In this document: positions 1-11,175 of the stretch, one piece after another
How positions within the stretch are numbered: the stretch's first letter is position 1
Layout of the letters: each line of letters opens with the position of its first letter
Assembly (NCBI GenBank): GCA_037447655.1
Contig: JBBHKE010001948.1
Coordinates: forward strand, 267,344 to 331,343
Length of the DNA stretch: 64,000 bases
From: Zygnema cylindricum
Lineage: Eukaryota > Streptophyta > Zygnematophyceae > Zygnematales > Zygnemataceae
Direction: 5' to 3'
Notes under the pieces: model-generated
What the model was told of the DNA's origin: nothing
The model's input: only the letters and a program-made list of their open reading frames with translations
The model's database searches: none
Position numbers and translations under genes: made by a program

Positions 1-501
1 CTCTCCCGTGGGAGGAGGAAAATACCAATCCTGATGCTCAACCGGGTATGGAGGTCGAGGATGCAGAGGAGCCATTACAATGGCTCTCTCCCTATTCGGC
101 ATGGGAGGCGCCCCGAACACATCGTTGTCGTCATCAAATTCCTCCTCACGTTGCTTCTCCTCGCTATCCGGAATTTGCTTGTCCTTGGTGGTGGGATCAC
201 CCTCGTTTTTACACACCGCAATGTCTGTGGGTTCAAAAATTTCGGGGATAGGCTTGTCTTCCGACGGTTCTTCGCAACCCTCGATGCTCTCGTCGCTACC
301 CGAAGATGAGGGGACGTATAGTTTGTCGCCCCCATCATTCACTTTCCGATTACCCTTTGCTATCTCCCTCTTCATAGCTATCCTTGTCCGTGCCTCACTT
401 TCCCTACCCCCCTCGACCGTCGCCGCCTCCCCCACTCCTTCCTCCTCCACGGCCTCACAAAAGCCTATGAACCTTTTTTTAATTATTCTCCTTTTTCTAC
501 C
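1..501 (-). pseudogene. In-frame continuation of the acidic ORF, running off the left edge
   Basis: Directly after the TAA at 502-504 the same minus-strand frame is open for 167 codons to the window edge with no further stop. The composition matches the upstream ORF: Glu-rich, with a Ser/Asp patch (SSSGSDESIEG), an acidic run (EEEFDDDNDVFG) and a Pro/Tyr-rich tail near the edge (HPRPPYPVEHQDWYFPPP). Similar composition and one shared frame suggest a single longer coding region interrupted by one nonsense codon, or else an intron or readthrough boundary. A short unit (EGG...EAR followed by basic residues) recurs on both sides of the stop, so local duplication has shaped the region. No family is recognised. 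Confidence 0.3.
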
Positions 502-1320
502 TTATCTTCCCCGTGCCTCACCTCCCCCACCCTCCTCGACCCTCGCCTCCTTTCCCTTTCTTCCCACATAAAATATCGTTATCCCCTCCCTCTCCTCACT
601 CAACAAATTATCTTCCCTACCACCATCACCTTTTTCCTCCTCGTCGCCCTCATCAAAAAGTACTAATTTTCGTTTTATTTTTCTACATTTTTTCTCTACT
701 TTTTTCCGTGCATCACTTCCCCCACTGTCCTCTACCATTTTCTTCTTCCCCCCTCCTTCTACACCTAATACCTCCTTTCCACCCTCCTCCTCTTTTGGAT
801 ATTCTTTTTCCCTACTCACCTCACCTTCTAATGCCTTCTCCCTACTCAAATCTACCGATTCACCCTTTTTCTCCCTTTCCCCTTCCGGTAAAACCCCCTC
901 CTTTACTACCTCATCTAGATTGGTCTCTTCCCTTCCTACCCCAACCAGTGTCACCCCTTCCCCTACTACCTCTTCACTCCCCTCCCTTTCATGTCCCCTC
1001 CCCTCCAGCGGCACCCAACTGATAGGCAGCAACGTGGCCGCCTCCCTTTTTGTTGTTAATTCATCCGCGGTACCTCTTACTCCTATCACAGTTTCCTGGG
1101 CATCTCTTTCCCTCCCTAACCCCCTCGGTGATTGCCTTTCCCTCGAGGGGTTTTCTCTCCCCACTCCATCCCTTCGTACCTCTTCCCTTTCTCCTCTTGG
1201 CCGACGTCGTTGATTACGCCGAGGTAGTGGAGGGTAGCGACGACGATACGGCAAGACACTACGATGTCGCCTATGTCGCCTATATGGTTTACTGCTACCC
1301 TCCATGGAAATTAGCATCAC
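502..1320 (-). CDS. Hypothetical acidic Lys/Glu-rich protein, N-terminal part
   Basis: This is a 272-codon frame. The first 60 residues are very Arg-rich (runs such as RRHRRHR and RRRYPPLPRR). The rest is dominated by Glu, Lys, Gly and Asp, with a basic stretch (KKVEKKCRKIKRK) followed by an acidic one (FDEGDEEEKGD). I see no known domain, membrane segment or signal peptide. The opposite strand is a pyrimidine-rich mirror with open frames of its own, so base composition alone could explain part of the openness. In favour of this strand, the same frame stays open for another 167 codons beyond the TAA at 502-504. It could be an uncharacterised nuclear protein, a transposon-encoded protein, or a composition artefact. 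No function is assigned. Confidence 0.35.
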   Translation of the reverse strand: MMLISMEGSSKPYRRHRRHRSVLPYRRRYPPLPRRNQRRRPRGEREEVRRDGVGRENPSRERQSPRGLGRERDAQETVIGVRGTADELTTKREAATLLPISWVPLEGRGHEREGSEEVVGEGVTLVGVGREETNLDEVVKEGVLPEGEREKKGESVDLSREKALEGEVSREKEYPKEEEGGKEVLGVEGGGKKKMVEDSGGSDARKKVEKKCRKIKRKLVLFDEGDEEEKGDGGREDNLLSEEREGITIFYVGRKGKEARVEEGGGGEARGR

Positions 1321-3310
1321 GTGATCTAAAAAATGTAGAAGAAGAGGCGGCTACACAAAAGGATAAGAGAATACATAAGTTTAACCTAAAAATGACTGTA
1401 CTAAAAAAGAAAAAACGTATGACGTTTTTATATAATAAATGCGTTCAAAATATACTTACAAAGTGTATTGTTTTTGACGACACGAAGTCGTTGCGACTCC
1501 AATCATTTTGAACATTCCAATTGTGTGCGACGAAACAAATTATGGAGGTCACGCGGTTCAATGATTTGAACATTCCAATAGCGAAACGTCGTGCAAATTA
1601 TACTTACATCGTGTGTGGTCCGCGACAGAAGGAAGTCATCACGTCCCTAATGCTTTTGGATATTCCAAAAGTGAGACGACGAAACTAAATTAAAAAATCA
1701 CGCAATTTAATGATTCCGCGATTCCAACAACGATGCAACGACAAAGCGTTGTCGAATGTACAAAGAATCATATTTAATGTACTAACTAAAGACAAAAAAG
1801 GTACATATTTAATGTACTAAATAAGGACAAAAAAATGAAACATGCACGTTTTCCTATTTTTAAACATCCATTGTTGTGGTGACGACGAATTGTCGTCGCC
1901 AGGTTAATTTCTCCGACCATGCATTGACGCTCCAATGTGGCCGCCTGCTAACAATATTAGTACGATACAATAAGAGGCGACGACACATCGTCGTCGCTAA
2001 ACCAGTGACTTTCCATTTGTTGCAAAATTATGCCTAAGCAACGTCGTCGGTATTCCAAGACGGTGCATGAAGATTCAACATAGCGACATTAACCGGGGGG
2101 GGGGAGATTAAAAAAGTGAGAAATAGCCAAACACACACATAAAGGTAGAGGCAAACAAAATACCACATTTTAAGCGAATAATATATGGAGACACGCAATG
2201 TAAACAACCATACAAACTCGTATAAGGTATGAATAAAAAGTAGTAATTCTTACTTGTATTATAATCCCCCGTAAAGTGTTTTGGAAACTTGTTGAAGGTC
2301 CTTAGGATAAAGCACTCCTTTCCGTTTGTATTACAATTCGCAATCATCCATACAAACACAACAGCATAGCGTTAGTTTTTATAAATAAAGTAAACTATTA
2401 ATTATAGGAACAATGTTTGACTGCAACACTGTACCATTGGGCGCATTATAAAACAAAGATTTTAGTAAGATTAACAAATTTAACAATTAGGAAATAAAGG
2501 TGCGACTTGTATAAACAATTTTTTTACAACGAAATTGTGAAATAATATTTGTAATGGAACATATGTCTTTGGAATGGCACCGTTAACCCTACTAAGAACG
2601 TTGATAAAAAAGGTTTGTTTACATTATACAAATTCGTGTCAAGATAGAGAAAAAATACAAGAAGTAACACACTCTAACTAAATTATTTAGGGATGCCCAC
2701 ACTTTTATTTATTGGTAATAACATTATCCATCAAATGTTAACAAACCCTAATCTTAAAGTCATAAACATGGGTTTGCATTCGACACTCGTTACAAAGGGA
2801 AACCTTATATTAATGTAAACGCGATGTTATAACCTCTAGTAATAGTTTGGTGTAAAGATACGTGGAAAACTGCAATTAACTATTTAAAATACAGTTCCTG
2901 AATACAGTTCATGACTTGAGTTGATGAATTAATGCCAACTGGGTGGCGAGCGATTCAGTTTATGATTTGGGGGTCGGCTGAACGTTCGAATGTGTTATTG
3001 ACGATAACAATTATAGACGAAGTAATATAAAATACGAATATGTACGCGACATACACCCGCTCTAGTTGACAAAAGATCTAAAATGAATTCATTATTGTGG
3101 GAAATAGTAAGAGTTAACGTACTAATATTTAATGTAAAATAAAAATCCCTATAAATCTCCCAAGGAGTTTTAACGTCCAAAATTTTTTTTTTTTAAGGCA
3201 AGGTACCTGGCAGGTATCTTGCAATGTGTGGGACTAATGCCTTATTTGCGTGAGTGGACTAGTGTCCACACGGTCCACTCCGCGGGCCAAAATTTAACAA
3301 ACATAGTCTG
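1321..3310. other. Non-coding AT-rich region with small repeats and hairpins
   Basis: No convincing gene is visible. A 35-bp imperfect tandem repeat starts at 1769 and 1804. Two short hairpins built on GACGAC/GTCGTC lie at 1878-1900 and 1977-1997. A run of nine or more G is at 2095-2105. The sequence from 1500 to 1760 has loosely repeated GAACATTCCAA-like motifs spaced by about 60 bp. ORFs here are short and do not resemble proteins. Confidence 0.5.
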
Positions 3311-3544
3311 TACAACGTGAATCGTTATTAGTGTTAATAATTTTCTCGTCACTTAAAACATCTTTTCTCCGTACACACTTGTAAGATTTTCAATTTGAGA
3401 CCGTCAATCGGAAGCTGAGAATCTTACCTTTCATTCTCACCTTTCAATCGCAACCGTCAGATCCACAAATTGACATGTGTGTACGGAGAAATTATGTTTT
3501 AAGCGACGAAAATAACATTAACACTAATAGCGATTCACGGTGTA
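3311..3544. mobile_element. MITE with about 60-bp terminal inverted repeats (family 1)
   Basis: The left end (ACAACGTGAATCG then TTATTAGTGTTAAT) and the reverse complement of the right end (ACACCGTGAATCG then CTATTAGTGTTAAT) match through about 60 bp, up to CTCCGTACACAC. The element is about 230 bp, has no coding capacity, and folds into a long hairpin. A relative of its centre lies at about 59436-59555 in opposite orientation. The terminal motif ACACCGNGAATCG is also used by the element at 6231-6741. I could not fix a target-site duplication. Confidence 0.7.
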
Positions 3545-4813
3545 GCATTAGGGTGGCGTTCCATCAGACAAAAAGTGAGGTTGTTTACAGAAATACGGAC
3601 CTATCCATACTATGCCGTACCTCTAATTTTGTTTTTATACGCGAACAACATTATAGATAATCTTTCCAATATTCTCCTAAGGTCTGGGAGGTAAGAATGA
3701 CCGTTGGATTTTTTTTCGCGAAGCATTCGCTTCGAAAGTTTATGTAAATGGTGATGTATCTCGAGGAGGTACACCACCATTTACAAAAAAAATTGAGCTA
3801 CGACACGTTGGATAATGAACATATGTGTCACGACGGCAAACCAACGAAAATCGAAAAATTTCGCACATGATATATGCATTCAAAAATTCAATGGAAATCA
3901 CAAAAGTGATCTCGTAACGAGCTTTGGTTGCGCTTTTTTTGTTACCGGCCATTCGTCACACTATTTGTGGAAGTGCTCATTCGTCACGCGAAAAAACAGA
4001 AACCCTAAAAATAATGAGTTGGCATTTGACAAGTGTTGTAAATAATGAGTTGGCATCTGACAAGCGTTTGCAAAGAGTACAAAATGTGTGTGGTACGATG
4101 CCCTGGTCGGCACGTACATGGTATGCAAATGACGATTTCGAGTTGAAGTTGGTCGGTGTAAAAAATATTTGATGATTTTCAATATACGATCTTATCTTAC
4201 GTGGAACCACTCATTTCGGAGCAGGTGGATTACAGACTCCGCGCGAGAAAACAGCGTTCAAAGTGTAGCATTCTGTAATGTTGTTCGTACGATTACACAA
4301 TTTCTTGATGGAAAGCCACCCTTAAGCCATTAACCAGCGAGAGTGATACAAAAAAAAATGAATTGATCGTGACCATAAAAATAAATGATTTAAAAAGGTA
4401 CAAAAGGTTGAAGCTACACCATGGATCGTTGTTAGTACCTGGTGAAATCAGACCAAAATTTTGAATCAAATGTGACAAAAGAAATTTCGCCGTAACTTGT
4501 TGTGACGCGACAAGAAAAAATCAAGGTTTTTCTGGTTTTTAATTTGCCCACACGGTCTACAAAGTGCGTCCGTACTCTTAATGACGTACTGACATGGTTG
4601 GCTGACAATTCTGAACCCCCTGAATTGTACAATAATTACTATTTAGTGTGGTAGCAGCCAAAATGACCGAATCTAGGGTGTATCCGTAGGCGCTCCAAAA
4701 AAACAAAGGAACCAGCGGCCCCGATATGCCACGCTAGCATATTTTTTGAACTAGGATAAAAGTGGAATCCAAGAAAACGGGAAGCTACGCGCTCCGAAGG
4801 TCCTAAATTCGTA
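3545..4813. other. No recognisable feature
   Basis: AT-rich sequence with only short, unrelated ORFs. I see no gene, RNA gene or clear repeat here. Confidence 0.5.
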
Positions 4814-4821
4814 CTTTGGAA

Positions 4822-5185
4822 CATAGTTCAAAAGTAGGTGAAAGTAGGCCCATAAAATATGCCTATTGTACGCAAAACATACAATATGACCTTAAGACCC
4901 ATGTTGTATTGGTCGCAAAATTAAAACAAATAGTAACAGGGTTGATTTGCACATCGATCGATTGAGAATTAAACGTCATGTCTAAATTTTGAAAATCATT
5001 TGGACAAAAAATTATTTTTCTGTGAGTTTTGAGGTATTTTTTATTTAAACCGTCAGATTTGGACGATCGGACGGTAGCTGATCAAAGTAGCGATCTAAGA
5101 AGATCACATGAAAATCGCATAACACAATTTAAGATAAAGGCGCCTGCAAAAGGCCTACAATAGAAACGCCTACTTTTGAACTATG
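4822..5185. mobile_element. Non-autonomous hAT-like element A
   Basis: A 364-bp element with perfect 17-bp terminal inverted repeats (CATAGTTCAAAAGTAGG), flanked by an exact 8-bp duplication CTTTGGAA. It has no coding potential. Its interior contains a small palindromic patch (ACCGTCAGATTTGG ... CGGACGGT). The hAT assignment rests on the 8-bp target duplication; the terminal sequence alone does not prove the superfamily. Confidence 0.75.
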
Positions 5186-5776
5186 CTTTGGAACATAGTT
5201 GTTCACGGTGTTTCGTGCGAACGATTTAATCGCGACGAATTATTCGTAACAAACGCATTTAATCTTTTGAAAAAATCGTAAAAATCGTTAGTGAATTTTC
5301 TTCAGTACAATTCTGTACATGTAAAAAAGAATGAGTTTTACATATACCGCAGTTTGTAAGGTTTCCGTTAAATGAGCGCTAATAAATTATATGTGTTTAA
5401 ATATTTATGACACTCCATGTGTGCATCGAAAACTCTTCATCGGATGGTAACGAACGCCTCCTTAGCAAGCTACGGGGAAATTGCGTAGAGCCAGATTCCA
5501 ATGTAATATGGCGCCACAATTTTGTCAAAGTCCGTTTGTGTGATAGGCAGCCATGGCCGCCTTCTCTCATTATCTCTAAAACAACATACGCCTGCATAGA
5601 AATAAACGAACAAGACGTTCGTACATTTTTCAAACTTTAGGCGCGCAAATAGTGTGAAACCTAACGTCTATTTTTGAAAATGTCCGTACATTTTCAAAAA
5701 ATTAACGTACATGTTTTGTGTAATTTCTGTTCAGTTTAATGAACAGAAAATATCAAAAACTGCGACGTGTGTTTTT

Positions 5777-6236
5777 TAGTGTTGTGTATCGGTAAGGATT
5801 TGTCGATAACCGATATGGGCATTTTTTCGGGAAGCCGATATTTGATATATCGGTACGGATACATATGTACGGACCGTACAGATAAACGTACGACCAGTTC
5901 ACTAAACTGTACGTGTTATTCCCCCGAAGCGCCCTACTCACAACCCCTATCTAATGAGCTGCCTACCAATCATATCATTTGTACAAGCCGAAAGTACAGT
6001 AGTCGGAATAAGATATGTACGGCGTTAGTACGGCTCCAGTTAAAACGATGTACCTTTCACATTCGACGCCATGGCTTTGTTCCTTTCTTCCTTGAGATCC
6101 ACTGGAAACCTGCCACGTGTACCCTAAACATAAAGTACATAAAGTACAAATATATCGATAACTCTGACCGTTCGATAACCGATAACTATCGGTATCGGTG
6201 TTATCCCGATAATTTTTTTACCGATACACAACACTA
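5777..6236. mobile_element. MITE with TAGTGTTGTGTATCGG termini (family 2, copy 1)
   Basis: A roughly 460-bp element starting TAGTGTTGTGTATCGGTAA and ending in the complement of that sequence. The interior is rich in CGATA-type motifs (GATAACCGATA, ATATCGG). Termini of the form TAGNG fit the hAT consensus. A second copy with the same ends is at 8374-8820. Its right end overlaps the left end of the next element by a few bases, so a target duplication cannot be read. Confidence 0.7.
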
Positions 6237-6741
6237 CACCGCGAATCGTAATTAGAGTAAATGACTTTAATTCGGTCGCTCGAATTTCGACTCTATTACA
6301 TGAAATAGAGTAAATGATTCTAATTTTTCATTATTCTATTTAAGGTAAAGTTTATTTAGCATTTTTTATTATAATATAGGTTCGTTTTAAATAGTGTGGA
6401 GTACGGACGACCTCCGACCGTGCAAAATTGTACTTTATTAAGTAAAAAAGTACAAATAATGATTTAATACATGCCGTAATCATGTAACTGCGTTTTAACA
6501 AACCGCGTAGTGCAAACGTCATAGTGACGATAAACTGTACGTTTTGCCAAATTCTGTACGAATACCTTATTTACAGTAGATGATATTTGCGTGCCAAATT
6601 AGAGTACTTCAATAAATTAGAGTAAACTTCATTGTTGAAACAACTCTATCACATAAATTAGCGTTAATTACTCTAATTTTTTTTTATAGTTTTTGTACTC
6701 TAATTTTTTCATTACTCTAATTACGATTCGCGGTGTAGTGT
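6231..6741. mobile_element. MITE with ACACTACACCGCGAATCG termini
   Basis: The left end (6231-6264) and the complement of the right end (6709-6741) share ACACTACACCGCGAATCG followed by TAATTAGAGTAA, about 30 bp of near-perfect inverted repeat. The interior is AT-rich with repeated CTCTAATT motifs. The ACACCGNGAATCG core links it to the 3311-3544 element. It has no coding potential. Confidence 0.65.
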
Positions 6742-6941
6742 TTTTGTTAAAATTCCGCACAGTACCGTATAAATCCGTACATTTTACGGTAAACGCTGTA
6801 CCTTTTACATGGATTCTCCGTTCAGTTTACCAGACAGAAAGTACATCGCGTTTTTTTCCGATTTATTCAAAAGTCACGAATTATACGTTTTAATCGGAAA
6901 AAAGGAAAAAATCGCGCGATTTGAACAACTATGCTTTGGAA

Positions 6942-7702
6942 TGAGGATAATACCAAGCATAAAATAAATCCCTAAAGAAACAGTAAAATTAGCTCGTTTA
7001 GCAATGTGGGATACGATGACCTGGCACTAGATCTGCTAAGCGAAAAACTGGCAGAGTGCGTGTGGGACAAAGGATGCTGGCGCGCTGTACCTGATGATAA
7101 CGCAGCATCGAATCTTTTGACGGCAGTTTCGTGGGCTAAGGGCCAACTTCGATGATGCCAGATCTTCAGCAAAAACCACCAAATCTGACGTCCATATCTT
7201 TCCCGTTTATAATATCTGGTCGTATCTGCCGAATCCCATTGAATGCACTTCGCTCGCGGTTGGCCAAAAGCGGAAAAGTAAAATAAATATTGAATAGCAA
7301 ATGTTTTTTTTGTTCAAGTCGTCCGAGACAGATCATTGGACGAACCAATTTTTTCATCCGCCGTGAAGTTCTGACCGCCGTGACTTTACATTTTTAAGTT
7401 TTACAAAATGTTTTTTGCTGCGTGAACTTTTGGCCCGGTTCAGACAGCAATTCATTTCATTGGCTCAGGGGTTTGGAAAATGACACCGCAGCTAATGTCA
7501 ATCATCATTTTCACTGGTGACGTGGCACGGGTGTGTCACGTATAAGCCAACATAGAACTACAGTACTCGTCACCTTTTTGACTCTATGTATAGAAACCTG
7601 AAAATCTGGAAATGATAACCGAGATGTCGAATGAAAGTCGCAGCTTGTCAGTCTCGCTGACGCGCCTCGTCATCTTTTGTCGGAAACGGGCACAGCAGGA
7701 CG
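6942..7702. other. Unassigned region, possible coding relic at about 7015-7156
   Basis: Most of this stretch has no feature. Around 7015-7156 the plus strand reads through about 45 codons with protein-like composition (for example SEKLAECVWDKGCW and ASNLLTAVSWAKGQ) before a stop. It has no flanking open frame and matches no family I recognise. It may be an exon relic of an unknown gene or chance. Confidence 0.2.
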
Positions 7703-7993
7703 CAAACAAACCGATCACATGTCTTTAGCTACAGCAGCTACCATGGTATTGTCGTTTTCTGGAGCTTTTTGGTCGGTTGTGTGAAGTGTACCAACAATTG
7801 TCGAGGCCAGCACAAAAATCCAAAATAGACTGAGCCCATGTGCTGTCAAACAAACCGATCACATGTCTTTTAGCTACAGCAGCTAACATGGTATTGTCGT
7901 TTTGTGTAGCTTTCTGGTCGGTTGAGTGAAGTGTACGAACAATTGTCGAGGCCAGCACAAAACTCCAAAATAGACTCGGCCCATGTGCTGTCA
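7703..7993. repeat. Direct tandem duplication, period 144 bp
   Basis: Copy 1 (7703-7846) and copy 2 (7847-7993) start with CAAACAAACCGATCACATG and end in CCATGTGCTGTCA. They differ by scattered substitutions and small indels. I see no associated ORF of note; open frames here arise from the duplicated unit. Confidence 0.85.
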
Positions 7994-8373
7994 AGAATTT
8001 ACAAAATCTAAAAAAGAATCTAAAAAAGGATCTTCCATGTGAACCAACGGGCAGAAAGTCTCAATCGCCTGCATTGGTCCAATGCGGACAAATCCCGCGA
8101 CTTTGTGGAGCAGGAATATCATCATGATCGTACACGTCTACATCGTGTGACCGCCGCAACAGGTTGGTTCGGCAATAATGAATCTGCCGTTTCTGACCGT
8201 CCGATTCTGACTCAGCAAGCACGGACGGCAATAAGAGCGCTTGAGTGATTGCTCGACCTGAAAATTGCCGAATGGCGCCGAGCCCCTAGATTCTGGAGAG
8301 CTGTTTAATGTAAAGAAGTCAATTGGCGAACAGTTATAGATCGAATTTTTTAAGTAGGGGCAAAGCTGTACTC

Positions 8374-8820
8374 TAGTGTTGTGTACCGGTAGCCATTTGC
8401 CGACCACCGATATGTATTTTTAACGATAACCGTTTAGGTTTGACCTAACGATAACCGATATTTGGTCCCGGAATATCGGTAACGGAACCATCGCGATAGA
8501 AACCGATATGTCACGATACATTACCAATTGATATCGGGCCCGATAATTATCAGCGATAACGATACGGTTCAGACCGTACAATTGCACCTTTTTCAAATAA
8601 GTACAGAATGGATTGTCATACGTGGCACGCCACAATATATAATGCATAAAGTATAATAAGATAGAATGTAGAGTACTATAAAATAATACACTTTCCACTT
8701 ATCGCCAGTAAAAAAATTGTTGGAACCGGAGCGATATACCAGAACCCCTCACCGTTCGTTAACCGGTAACTATCGGTATCGGTTTTATTGTTATAAGTTT
8801 TGACCCGATACACAACACTA
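8374..8820. mobile_element. MITE with TAGTGTTGTGTA termini (family 2, copy 2)
   Basis: A 447-bp element whose left end TAGTGTTGTGTACCGG and right end CCCGATACACAACACTA are inverted repeats of the same type as 5777-6236. The interior has the same CGATA/ATATCGG richness. The flanking octamers (CTGTACTC and CTTATTAC) do not match well, so the insertion is old or the flanks are rearranged. Confidence 0.7.
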
Positions 8821-9044
8821 CTTATTACAAATTCATTTAAGCCCGTCAAATGATTAATTTGTGGTTAGATTGTCGCCACCATTTGATACAAGCTTCCCGA
8901 GGTGCTTCCCCCTTTTCAAGCCCATTTCCTTGTGGAGAGTTGTCCACCCTAGACTCCACTAGTGTGTCTAGACCTAAAAATTCGGTTTGCCAACACACCG
9001 CTTATCGCCGTATCATTCCCGTACTAAGCGCTTACCTGCTTATC

Positions 9045-9117
9045 GACCCGGTAGCTCAAATGGTAGAGCGAGTGTACGGTTAATAACGTGTCTTAGGTTC
9101 GATCCCCAAAGCAAAGT
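9045..9117 (+). other. tRNA-like sequence (tRNA relic or SINE head)
   Basis: A box-A-like segment (TAGCTCAAATGGTAGAGC, 9052-9069) is followed by a perfect B box (GGTTCGATCCC, 9096-9106) at tRNA spacing. The D stem GCTC/GAGC pairs perfectly and the T stem pairs in four of five positions. The acceptor stem does not pair and the anticodon loop lacks the invariant T33, so this is not a working tRNA gene. A tRNA-derived SINE head or a decayed tRNA gene would both fit. Confidence 0.45.
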
Positions 9118-11175
9118 CGATCCGGCCAATTTCGATGTGGCCAATTTCCAAAGCATACACTTTGTTGCCCACGCAATACATTGAATAATGGGAGTTTGTT
9201 ACAATCCTCTCTCGCGGCGGCCTGGTTCTATAGTTTGGTGATTGGCTAAACCTACTATTTCCACTTTGATGTTCGCGCTTCACAACTGAGATTACATTCG
9301 AGCTTGGCCTCCCTCATCCAACTTTTCTCCACTTTCTTATTTATTCGTTTAACCGTGTCCCTCAGCCTGGTGGAGTCTGTTTGTTTCGTTCGTCCCAAAT
9401 GGGAGAGCGTATTCAACCACACGACACTAATTGCTCCACTGTTATGATTATTAATATTGTTGTGGGACGTTATGTTCTTTGAGAAGTTTCACATGTTTTT
9501 CTTTCACGCTATACCAACATTTGTTTGCTCAATGGTGCCTGTGGTATTTTAGGTGACATTGTTTCGGCGAATCTTGCCTCAATAACAGTCATTGATCAGT
9601 GAGCTCGACATGTTGGAATGAACTCGTGTGACGGTGCTAGGAAAACCGATGCCACATATGACTTTATTTAGATAGCATTTAAGATTTTTGGTTATTTGGT
9701 TGGTAATTTGGATGAGTTACTACACAATTGCCTTTATTTGTGGCTTTACAACACGGTGCAAGCTTTTATCCTCATACGATCATCTATTGTTTTGGATCGT
9801 CAATGTGCTTTCAGACTCCATTTGCGACCTCGCCGAACCTAAATGATCTAAAGAGTTACTTATAGATAATCTTTAGTTGTTTTAACGATTAATTACATAG
9901 TTTCTATCGAGTAGGTTATTTTCTTGTTGTTGTGGTGTGTGTTGTTCTTTCCAATGTGGTTTGTTGGCTATCGATGGTTGATGTGTTAATTTCAGTCACA
10001 AATAAATTTTTTTGTAGTGTGCTTTTTCTTGCATTCGTCTTTTTTAATTCCTTTTTGAGTTACTTTTTTCTTTTGATATAATCCTTGTTTTAAACTTATG
10101 AATTTACGTCCTGCAAAAATAGTTTCCTTAAACCTTTGATGTATAGACAAAAATCACTATAATAGTAAAGTAGTACATCCACCCCTTATCTATGCCCTGT
10201 ATGTACTACAATATATGTTTTTCGTGAGATGGCAACCCTCTCACCAGCTGAAATATGTTTTTTTTTGCGTGATAACTCCACTTGCACTACATGTCTTATT
10301 TAATAACATATGTACACTAATACAATAAGTGGTACCTTACACGTACAATAAGTAACAACTTATGTACACTATTACAATAATCAGTCATTTTGTTTGTGTG
10401 TTCATAACGTTTTATCATTTGTGCCATTGGGTTTCTCATAAATATTATAATATAATCATATTCCCAAATTCATTAAAGACTTTTACAACTATATCAAATT
10501 TGACGTGTGACCTCACAACGTCTTTCGATATAAATTGTAGCAGTATGTTTTCGGCGTTTCATAATGTCCAATGATTTGATGAGAACAAATGACACTTCGT
10601 ATCACCTTTATCTAAAGTCGTGCCAAAGTCGTAGTGAACGGTTTACTTCACCGAATCTTCTAATCCATCCATAAAGTTGAATGTTTCTTATCCGGTTGAT
10701 AACTCGTGACCACAACTTTTCAAAACAGTAGCACTATCGGGCGTGGGCCGAGATCTTGTTGGTTTGTTTTCTGTGCATTTAAGATATTACAACTAACTTT
10801 ACCATAAGCTATCATTTCTAACAAGTCAATTTGACAAGTCACTATTTGTAAACTACGTACTTCTATTCGCCAAACTGGGAAGCATCAAAATTTCCCCACA
10901 CAAGCCAATATGCAAAATTTGAATACAAATTAACAACGGAGCAAGTAGATGTGGCCAATAGAAAATTACTTTTTAGTTCACGTATGAAGCTAAAGTGTGC
11001 GTTATTATTAAGTAATCTTGTGAATTTTACACCTATAACTCCTTTTGTTGTTATACTACCAAAATTGAAGTTGATATGACTCATCGTGTACGTCACATGA
11101 AAATTCCTCAAAGAGACAATTGAATAATTCCTTATATGTCGATGCATTTCTAACTAAGGCCTCTAATCCATTAGG
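9118..11175. other. No gene seen; AT-rich non-coding DNA
   Basis: I find only short ORFs without protein-like features. A small direct repeat (TATGTACACTATTACAATAA type) occurs at about 10309-10380. Nothing else is supported. Confidence 0.5.

Larger units (their letters stand above)
5194..6933. mobile_element. Non-autonomous hAT-like element B, hosting nested MITEs
   Basis: A 1740-bp segment bounded by a perfect 12-bp inverted repeat (CATAGTTGTTCA at 5194-5205 and its complement at 6922-6933) and by the same 8-bp duplication CTTTGGAA. It shares the first seven terminal bases with element A next to it. It contains two further inverted-repeat elements (5777-6236 and 6231-6741) and no transposase-like ORF. 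Sequences on either side of the nested elements (about 5680-5755 and 6773-6845) resemble each other in direct orientation, which suggests an internal duplication. Confidence 0.7.
4814..6941. repeat. Three copies of an 8-bp target site (CTTTGGAA) bounding two hAT-like elements
   Basis: CTTTGGAA occurs at 4814-4821, 5186-5193 and 6934-6941. The first two copies flank the element 4822-5185, and the second and third flank the element 5194-6933. Both elements begin with CATAGTT and end with its complement. An 8-bp duplication is typical of hAT transposons. The arrangement implies two successive insertions into the same octamer. Confidence 0.8.

Noticed and set aside
80-571. Plus-strand ORF of 163 codons, Ser/Pro/Leu-rich
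   Set aside because: It mirrors the minus-strand acidic frame; the composition is that of a pyrimidine-rich complement and no domain is visible.
513-1022. Plus-strand ORF of 169 codons, Pro/His/Phe-rich
   Set aside because: It is an antisense shadow of the 502-1320 minus frame and a product of CCT/TTC-rich DNA.
6231-6741. CACTA-superfamily assignment from the CACTAC end
   Set aside because: The outer bases of the inverted repeat extend beyond CACTA and no 3-bp target duplication is visible.
9045-9117. Functional tRNA gene
   Set aside because: The acceptor stem does not pair and position 33 is not T, so it is kept only as a tRNA-like relic.
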